In this document: piece by piece, positions 7,100-11,972 of the stretch
How positions within the stretch are numbered: position 1 is the stretch's first letter
How the letters are laid out: the number at the start of each line of letters is the position of its first letter
NCBI GenBank assembly: GCA_003541445.1
Contig: DPMO01000171.1
Coordinates: 1-11,972 of the forward strand
DNA from: Clostridiales bacterium
Lineage (GTDB): Bacteria > Bacillota > Sulfobacillia > UBA995 > UBA9673
Direction of reading: 5' to 3'
DNA length: 11,972 nucleotides
Notes under the pieces: model-generated
Databases searched by the model: none
What the model saw: only the letters and a program-made list of their open reading frames with translations
What the model was told of the DNA's origin: nothing
Made by a program: the position numbers and the translations under genes

Positions 7100-8037
7100 C
7101 GCTTGAGGACATGTCCGCCCGGGAGATGGAGCTCATCCTCGACACGGCGGACTCCCTCAAGGAGATTCTCGGCCGCGACATCAAGAAGGTGCCCACCCTC
7201 CGCGGCCGGTCGGTGCTCACCCTGTTCTACGAGCCCTCCACCCGTACCCGGACATCGTTCGAGCTGGCCGGCAAGTACATGAGCGCCGACACGGTGAACA
7301 TCGCCACCCAGGCCTCGGCCGTCGTCAAGGGCGAGTCCCTCAAGGACACGGCGTGGACTGTGGAGGCCATGGGCATCGACTGCATCGTCATGAGGCACCC
7401 GGTCTCAGGAGCGCCGCACTTCCTGGCCCGGATCTGCCAGGCCTCGGTCATCAACGCCGGCGACGGGATGCACGAGCACCCTACCCAGGGCCTTCTGGAC
7501 ATGTTCACCATCAGGGAGCGCAAGGGCACCCTCGCCGGGCTGAAGGTGGCCATCATCGGCGACATCCTCCACAGCCGGGTGGCCCGGTCCAACGTCTGGG
7601 GCCTTTCCAAGATGGGGGCCGAGGTCTGGCTGGCCGGCCCCCCGACCCTCATGCCGCCCGGCATCGAGCGCACGGGGGCGAGGGTCACCCACCGCGTCGA
7701 GGAGGCCATCGAGGGAGCCGACGTGGTGATGGTCCTGCGGCTGCAGCTGGAGCGCCAGAAGAAGGGCCTCTTCCCCACGATACGGGAGTATTCCCGGCTC
7801 TTCGGCGTGGACAGGAGGCGGCTCGCCCTCGCCGCCGACGACTTCATCCTCATGCACCCGGGCCCGATGAACCGCGGGGTGGAGATAGCCTCGGACGTGG
7901 CCGACGCCGACCACTCCGTCATCATCGACCAGGTCACGAACGGCGTGGCCGTCCGGATGGCCGTCCTCTACCTGCTACTCGGAGGGAGTCCGGCCGACAT
8001 GCACCGAGACCTCGAGGCGGGAGGCGAGACGAAGTGA
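7072..8037 (+). CDS. pyrB: aspartate carbamoyltransferase catalytic subunit
   Basis: A 321-residue enzyme joining carbamoyl phosphate and aspartate to give N-carbamoyl-aspartate, the committed step of pyrimidine synthesis. Carbamoyl-phosphate binding is seen in [13 protein letters not shown] (52-64). The mobile 80s-type loop GESLKDT (87-93) supplies Ser and Lys, HPTQG lies at 136-140, the 230s-loop RLQLERQ at 223-229, and [11 protein letters not shown] at 262-272. No pyrI regulatory chain is adjacent, as is usual for the unregulated trimeric enzymes of Bacillus type. TTG 7072 is the chosen start: it follows GGAGG-rich sequence (7054-7070) by a few bases and gives an N-terminus of normal length. 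The next in-frame ATG (7111) would remove part of the first helix. It stands behind the second PyrR attenuator and overlaps pyrC by 4 nt. Confidence 0.95.
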   Translation: MPLDRKDVLTLEDMSAREMELILDTADSLKEILGRDIKKVPTLRGRSVLTLFYEPSTRTRTSFELAGKYMSADTVNIATQASAVVKGESLKDTAWTVEAMGIDCIVMRHPVSGAPHFLARICQASVINAGDGMHEHPTQGLLDMFTIRERKGTLAGLKVAIIGDILHSRVARSNVWGLSKMGAEVWLAGPPTLMPPGIERTGARVTHRVEEAIEGADVVMVLRLQLERQKKGLFPTIREYSRLFGVDRRRLALAADDFILMHPGPMNRGVEIASDVADADHSVIIDQVTNGVAVRMAVLYLLLGGSPADMHRDLEAGGETK

Positions 8038-9350
8038 GACTGGTCATAGCCGGCGGACTCGTCGCCGACCCCGAGGCCGGGAAGGCCGAGGTGGCCGATG
8101 TCGTCATCGAGGACGGACGCATCAAGGCCGTCGGGCCCGGTCTCACCGGGGAGACCGGCGCGGGGACGCGGAAGGGAGAGACGGTCATCGACGCCGCCGG
8201 GAAGGTCGTCCTTCCCGGGCTCGTCGACGCCCACGTCCACCTGCGAGAGCCGGGCCAGGAGCACAAGGAGGACATCGCCTCCGGGACCGCCGCCGCCGCC
8301 CTGGGGGGCTTCACCAGCGTGGCGGCCATGGCCAACACCGACCCGGTGATAGACGACCGGGTCGGGGTCGAGTTCGTCAAGGAGCGCGCCGCCGCGGTCG
8401 GCCTCGTCAACGTCTTCCCGGTCGGGGCCGTCACGAAGGGCCGGAAAGGGGTCGAACTCGCGGAGATGGGCGAGATGGCCGAGGCGGGGGCCGTGGCCTT
8501 CTCCGACGACGGGCGGCCCGTGTCGAGCGGTGAGGTGATGCGGCTCGCCCTGGAGTACGCCGGGATGTTCGGGCGCCCCGTCATAAGCCACTGCGAGGAC
8601 ACCGACCTCTCCGCCGGGGGCGTCATGCACCTCGGCTACTGGTCCACGGTCCTCGGCCTGAAAGGGGTCCCGGCGGCGGCCGAGGAGGTGATGGTCGCCA
8701 GGGACATCATCCTGGCCCGGCTCACCGGAGGGCGGGTCCACCTCACCCACCTCTCCACGGCCGGGTCGATGGAACTCGTCCGGCGGGCCAAGGAAGAGGG
8801 CCTCGCGGTGACGTGCGACATCACCCCCCACCACATCGCCCTGACCGACGAGGCCGTGCGGACCCTGGACTACGACACGAGCACGAAGGTGAACCCGCCC
8901 CTCAGGACCGAGGCCGACCGCGAGGCCCTGCGTCTGGCGGTGAGGGAGGGGCTGGTGGACCTCATCGCCACCGACCACGCCCCGCATCACCTCGACGACA
9001 AGGATGTCGAGTACGACTATGCCGCCTTCGGCATCTCCGGCCTCGAGACGGCCGTCGGGCTCGTCGTGACCCACCTCGTCGGGGGCGGGCACCTCGACTG
9101 GGTGGGCGTCGCCCGGCTGATGAGCGCGAATCCGGCCCGGCTCCTCGGGCTCGAGGACAAGGGGACCCTGAGGCCCGGGGCCGACGCGGACGTCACCGTC
9201 ATCGACCCCGAGGCCGAGTGGACGGTCGCCCCGGAGACCTTCGCCTCGAAGGGGCGGAACACCCCCTTCGCCGGCCTCACCCTGCGGGGCCGGGTGACCG
9301 AGACCATCGTCGGCGGGCGCATCGTCGTGCGGGGCGGTAGGCTCGTGTGA
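8034..9350 (+). CDS. pyrC: dihydroorotase (class I)
   Basis: A 438-residue cytoplasmic amidohydrolase that cyclises N-carbamoyl-aspartate to dihydroorotate. The metal-binding signature [10 protein letters not shown] (65-74) gives H67 and H69. Further ligands and catalytic residues are D159 in FSDDG, H186 in SHCED, H239 in HLTHLST and D314 in [26 protein letters not shown] near the C-terminus is typical of the long, Bacillus-type class, as is the length. GTG 8034 overlaps the pyrB stop (GTGA), with GGGAGG (8019-8024) 9 nt upstream. The frame is open far upstream, but that stretch is inside pyrB. Translational coupling to pyrB is likely. Confidence 0.96.
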   Translation: MRLVIAGGLVADPEAGKAEVADVVIEDGRIKAVGPGLTGETGAGTRKGETVIDAAGKVVLPGLVDAHVHLREPGQEHKEDIASGTAAAALGGFTSVAAMANTDPVIDDRVGVEFVKERAAAVGLVNVFPVGAVTKGRKGVELAEMGEMAEAGAVAFSDDGRPVSSGEVMRLALEYAGMFGRPVISHCEDTDLSAGGVMHLGYWSTVLGLKGVPAAAEEVMVARDIILARLTGGRVHLTHLSTAGSMELVRRAKEEGLAVTCDITPHHIALTDEAVRTLDYDTSTKVNPPLRTEADREALRLAVREGLVDLIATDHAPHHLDDKDVEYDYAAFGISGLETAVGLVVTHLVGGGHLDWVGVARLMSANPARLLGLEDKGTLRPGADADVTVIDPEAEWTVAPETFASKGRNTPFAGLTLRGRVTETIVGGRIVVRGGRLV

Positions 9351-10279
9351 GCGGCCGGGAGCCCTGGCACGGCCTTGGCGAGGTCTTAGAGAGCGAACCG
9401 GTCGCGGCCGGCCGGTACCGCCGGCTCGTGCTCCAGGCCCCGACCGTGGCCCGCCTGGCCCTCCCGGGGCAGTTCGTCCATGTGCTCTGCCCGGCGGGGG
9501 CGGGCGCGGGGGCCGGCCTGCGGAGGGCGGACCCGCCGGGCCGGCCCTTTCTCAGGCGCCCCTTCAGCATCAGCGAGGCCGACCCGGCCTCGGGGTCGGT
9601 GACCCTCCTCTTCCGCGTGAAGGGAGCCGGGACGGCGTCCCTGGCCGCCGTGCGCCCCGGGGAGGTCCTGGACATCGTGGGACCCCTTGGGGGAGGCCCC
9701 TTCCCGGGGGCGGGGGGGCGTCCGGCCGTGGTGGTGGGAGGCGGCATCGGGGTGGCGCCCCTGCCGTTCCTGGTGGAGACGCTCCTCGGCGGACCGGGTC
9801 CGGCCGACGGCCCGGCGCATGCTCCCGGAGGGTCGGGCGCGGGGTCGGACGCGGGGGCGGCCGCCGCTTCCGTCCGCGTTCTCGCCGGAGTGGCCGAGGG
9901 GCGCGACCTCGACCTCCTCGAGCCGCTACAGCGCTTCGAGGGGCGGGCCGAGGTCCGCCTGGCGACCGAGGACGGAGCCCCCGGCACGGTGAAGGGCCCG
10001 GTGACCGCCCTTCTCGGGGAGGCCCTGGAGCGGGCCGGGGAGGAGGCCGTCGTCTACGCCTGCGGCCCGAGGGCGATGCTGGCCGCCGTGAGGCGCCTGG
10101 CCGTGGCGGCGGGGGTCGAGGCCTGGCTGTCGGTGGAGGAGCGCATGGCCTGCGGGGTGGGGGCCTGCCGCGGCTGTGCCGTGAAGGTGAAGGGCGACCC
10201 GCCCTACCGCCTGGTCTGCCGCGACGGGCCTGTCTTCCAGGCGGCCGTCCTCGACCTTGAGGAAGGTGAGGAGCCGTGA
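9347..10279 (+). CDS. pyrK: dihydroorotate dehydrogenase electron-transfer subunit (FAD, 2Fe-2S)
   Basis: A 310-residue partner of PyrD in the class 1B dihydroorotate dehydrogenase, passing electrons from the FMN subunit to NAD+. RRPFSI (70-75) is the FAD-binding motif of ferredoxin-reductase-like proteins. VVVGGGIGVAPLPFL (128-142) and YACGPRAML (237-245) belong to the NAD(P)-binding domain. C269, C274, C277 and C291 form the C-x4-C-x2-C-x13-C [2Fe-2S] site typical of PyrK. Length exceeds the usual 250-265 residues. The excess sits partly at about 149-176, a Gly/Ala/Pro-rich linker in the NAD domain, and partly near 49-66. The GTG start overlaps the pyrC stop (GTGA), and the ribosome binding site is weak, so coupling probably matters. 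The following gene is pyrD. Confidence 0.93.
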   Translation: MSGREPWHGLGEVLESEPVAAGRYRRLVLQAPTVARLALPGQFVHVLCPAGAGAGAGLRRADPPGRPFLRRPFSISEADPASGSVTLLFRVKGAGTASLAAVRPGEVLDIVGPLGGGPFPGAGGRPAVVVGGGIGVAPLPFLVETLLGGPGPADGPAHAPGGSGAGSDAGAAAASVRVLAGVAEGRDLDLLEPLQRFEGRAEVRLATEDGAPGTVKGPVTALLGEALERAGEEAVVYACGPRAMLAAVRRLAVAAGVEAWLSVEERMACGVGACRGCAVKVKGDPPYRLVCRDGPVFQAAVLDLEEGEEP

Positions 10280-11340
10280 GCCACATCGCCTCCGGCCCCG
10301 GGCCGGACCGCGCGCCGCCTCCCGGCCGGCGGGCGCCCGACCTCAGCGTGGTCGTCGCCGGGGTGAGGATGAAGAACCCGGTGATGACGGCCTCGGGCAC
10401 CTTCGGGTACGGGAGGGATTACGCGGGTCTGGTCGACCTGAGGGGCCTCGGAGCCGTGGTCGTGAAGGGCACCTCGCTCGAGCCGTGGCCCGGGAACCCT
10501 CCTCCCCGCACGGTCGAGACGCCGGCGGGGATGCTGAACTCCATCGGCCTCGAGAACCCCGGGCTCGACCATCTCCTCCGGGAGGACCTTCCCTGGCTCA
10601 GGGCCCAGGGGGTTCCGGTCATCATCAACGTGGTCGGGAGGACGGCCGCCGAATACGCCGAGATGGCCCGTCGCCTCGACGGGGTCCCGGGGGTGGCGGC
10701 CCTGGAGGCCAACATCTCCTGCCCCAACGTCGAGGAAGGGGGCCTGGCCTTCGGGGCCGACCCGGACGAGGCCGCCGCCCTTGTCGAGGGGATGCGGCAG
10801 GCCACGTCGCTGCCCCTCATCGTCAAGCTGACCCCGAACGTCACCGACATCGCCGCCGTCGCCCGGCGGGTGGTCGAGGCCGGGGCGGACGCCCTCTCCC
10901 TCATCAACACTCTGGTCGGGATGGCCATCGACGTGGAGGCCCGGCGGCCGGTCCTCGCGCGGGGCACCGGCGGTCTGTCGGGGCCGGCCATAAGGCCCGT
11001 GGCCGTGGCCATGGTCTACCGCGTGGCGCAGGCGGTGGAGGTCCCTGTCATCGGCATGGGGGGCATCTGGGACGGGCGGGACGCCGTCGAGTTCCTCCTG
11101 GCCGGGGCCTCGGCCGTGGCCGTCGGGACGGCGACCTTCGTCGACCCCGGGAGGCCGTTGAGGGTCGTGGAGGAGATAGCCGCCTACATGTCCGGGCATG
11201 GCTACGAGAGGGTGGAGGACATGGTCGGGCTGGCCAACCCCGGGTTCGCCCGCCGCAGGGCCCGACCTGCTGGGGCGGAGCGGGCGGAACGACGGGAGAA
11301 GCGAGGGAGCGAAGAGACCGAGGGGGGAGACGACCGTTGA
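10276..11340 (+). CDS. pyrD: dihydroorotate dehydrogenase catalytic subunit, class 1B
   Basis: A 354-residue FMN enzyme oxidising dihydroorotate to orotate. Recognisable parts are MKNPVMTASGTFGYG (32-46), VVVKGTSLEPWPGN (61-74), LNSIGLENPG (87-96), and NISCPNV (146-152) with the catalytic cysteine C149, the hallmark of class 1. LIVKLTPNVTDI (181-192), GTGGLSGPAIRPVA (230-243) and IGMGGIWDG (259-267) complete the phosphate/FMN-binding side of the barrel. The adjacent pyrK assigns it to class 1B, so NAD+ is the likely final acceptor. It is about 40 residues longer than the Bacillus subtilis enzyme, with a Pro/Arg-rich lead of about 22 residues and a charged tail after about 325. GTG 10276 overlaps the pyrK stop, with GAGGAG just upstream. 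Confidence 0.95.
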   Translation: MSHIASGPGPDRAPPPGRRAPDLSVVVAGVRMKNPVMTASGTFGYGRDYAGLVDLRGLGAVVVKGTSLEPWPGNPPPRTVETPAGMLNSIGLENPGLDHLLREDLPWLRAQGVPVIINVVGRTAAEYAEMARRLDGVPGVAALEANISCPNVEEGGLAFGADPDEAAALVEGMRQATSLPLIVKLTPNVTDIAAVARRVVEAGADALSLINTLVGMAIDVEARRPVLARGTGGLSGPAIRPVAVAMVYRVAQAVEVPVIGMGGIWDGRDAVEFLLAGASAVAVGTATFVDPGRPLRVVEEIAAYMSGHGYERVEDMVGLANPGFARRRARPAGAERAERREKRGSEETEGGDDR

Positions 11341-11972
11341 GACGTGAGAGGGACGGACCCGAGACGACGCCGGCGCCCCCTCTCGTGGTGGCGCTGGACT
11401 TCCCCGAGCCGGGTCCGGCCCTGGACCTGGCCCGGAGGCTCCTGGGCCGGGTGGCCTACGTCAAGGTCGGGTTGGAGCTCTTCACCTCCGCGGGACCCGG
11501 TGTCGTCAGGGCCCTGAGGGACATGGGCCACGAGGTCTTCCTCGACCTGAAGCTCCACGACATCCCGAACACCGTGGCCCGCGCGGTCGCGGCCGCCCGC
11601 CGGGCAGGGGCGGGCCTCCTCACGGTGCACGCCATCGGAGGCAGGGCGATGCTCGAGGCCGCCCTGGAGGGGGCAGGAGCGGGAGCGGACGACCCGGTGG
11701 CGGGCCCGCTGCGCCTGCTGGGAGTGACCGTCCTCACCAGCATGGACCAGAGGACCTTGGCCGCGACCGGGGTGGCCGGACATCTCGAGGACCAGGTCCT
11801 CCGGCTGGCGGCCCTCGCGGCCGAGGCCGGTCTCGCCGGGGTCGTGGCCTCGCCGCGTGAAGCGGCGCAGCTCCGCGCCAGCCACCCGCCGCCGTTCCTC
11901 ATCGTGACCCCCGGCGTGCGGCCGGCCTGGCAGGCTCAAAGCCACGACCAGGCCCGGGTCACGACCCCCCGC
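11337..11972 (+). CDS. pyrF: orotidine-5'-phosphate decarboxylase (3' end beyond window)
   Basis: The first 212 codons of the enzyme that decarboxylates OMP to UMP, the last step of the pathway. Start TTG 11337 overlaps the pyrD stop (TTGA), with GGGGGGAG (11321-11328) about 8 nt upstream. VVALDFPEP (17-25) and YVKVGLELF (41-49) supply D21 and K43. FLDLKLHDIPNTV (68-80) carries the catalytic D70-x-K72-x-x-D75 array. TPGVRP (191-196) and the following DQARVTTP belong to the phosphate-binding end of the barrel. Only the last few dozen residues are missing. A short Arg/Glu/Pro-rich lead of about 15 residues precedes the conserved core. pyrE may follow outside the window. Confidence 0.94.
   Translation, partial: MRRERDGPETTPAPPLVVALDFPEPGPALDLARRLLGRVAYVKVGLELFTSAGPGVVRALRDMGHEVFLDLKLHDIPNTVARAVAAARRAGAGLLTVHAIGGRAMLEAALEGAGAGADDPVAGPLRLLGVTVLTSMDQRTLAATGVAGHLEDQVLRLAALAAEAGLAGVVASPREAAQLRASHPPPFLIVTPGVRPAWQAQSHDQARVTTPR

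Overview
This is a GC-rich bacterial window. The lower two thirds is a pyrimidine (UMP) biosynthesis operon of the Bacillus type: a PyrR regulator, RNA sites matching the PyrR-binding consensus, attenuator terminators, aspartate carbamoyltransferase without a regulatory chain, and a PyrK/PyrD-1B dihydroorotate dehydrogenase. This points to a high-GC member of the Bacillota (Firmicutes). I cannot name the genus; Symbiobacterium-, Thermaerobacter- or Limnochordia-like lineages are guesses from GC content and operon style only.

Positions 1-4769, plus strand, hold an envelope/export cluster. The last residues of an upstream permease paralogue (1-25) are followed by a membrane MauE domain fused to a thioredoxin-like domain (122-1231). 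Next, overlapping by 4 nt, is a small secreted Cys/Tyr-rich protein gene interrupted by two in-frame stops (1228-1518). Then come an FtsX/MacB-type permease (1587-4025) and its ATPase (4035-4769). The last 23 nt of the permease gene are repeated at the start of the window, so at least two related permeases stand in tandem. My inference is that a redox protein matures a disulfide-rich secreted peptide and the ABC transporter exports it, or protects against it or a related compound. This is the least familiar part of the window.

Positions 4779-6062, minus strand, encode a secreted or lipid-anchored serine hydrolase of the beta-lactamase/penicillin-binding family. It converges with the ATPase gene and diverges from the pyr operon.

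Positions 6121-11972, plus strand, hold the pyr operon: sigma-A-type promoter, PyrR-binding element 1, terminator 1, pyrR, PyrR-binding element 2, terminator 2, pyrB, pyrC, pyrK, pyrD and pyrF (cut by the window end). PyrR bound to nucleotide should fold the PYR elements and allow the terminators to form, shutting down synthesis when UMP is high. pyrB, pyrC, pyrK, pyrD and pyrF are linked by 4-nt start/stop overlaps, and every pyr start codon is GTG or TTG. A short open frame (6213-6323) with a strong ribosome binding site runs through terminator 1. Its stop overlaps the pyrR start, which suggests that leader translation takes part in attenuation. A second open frame (6887-7099) spans the second attenuator. 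No pyrP lies between pyrR and pyrB, and no carAB between pyrC and pyrK, unlike Bacillus subtilis.
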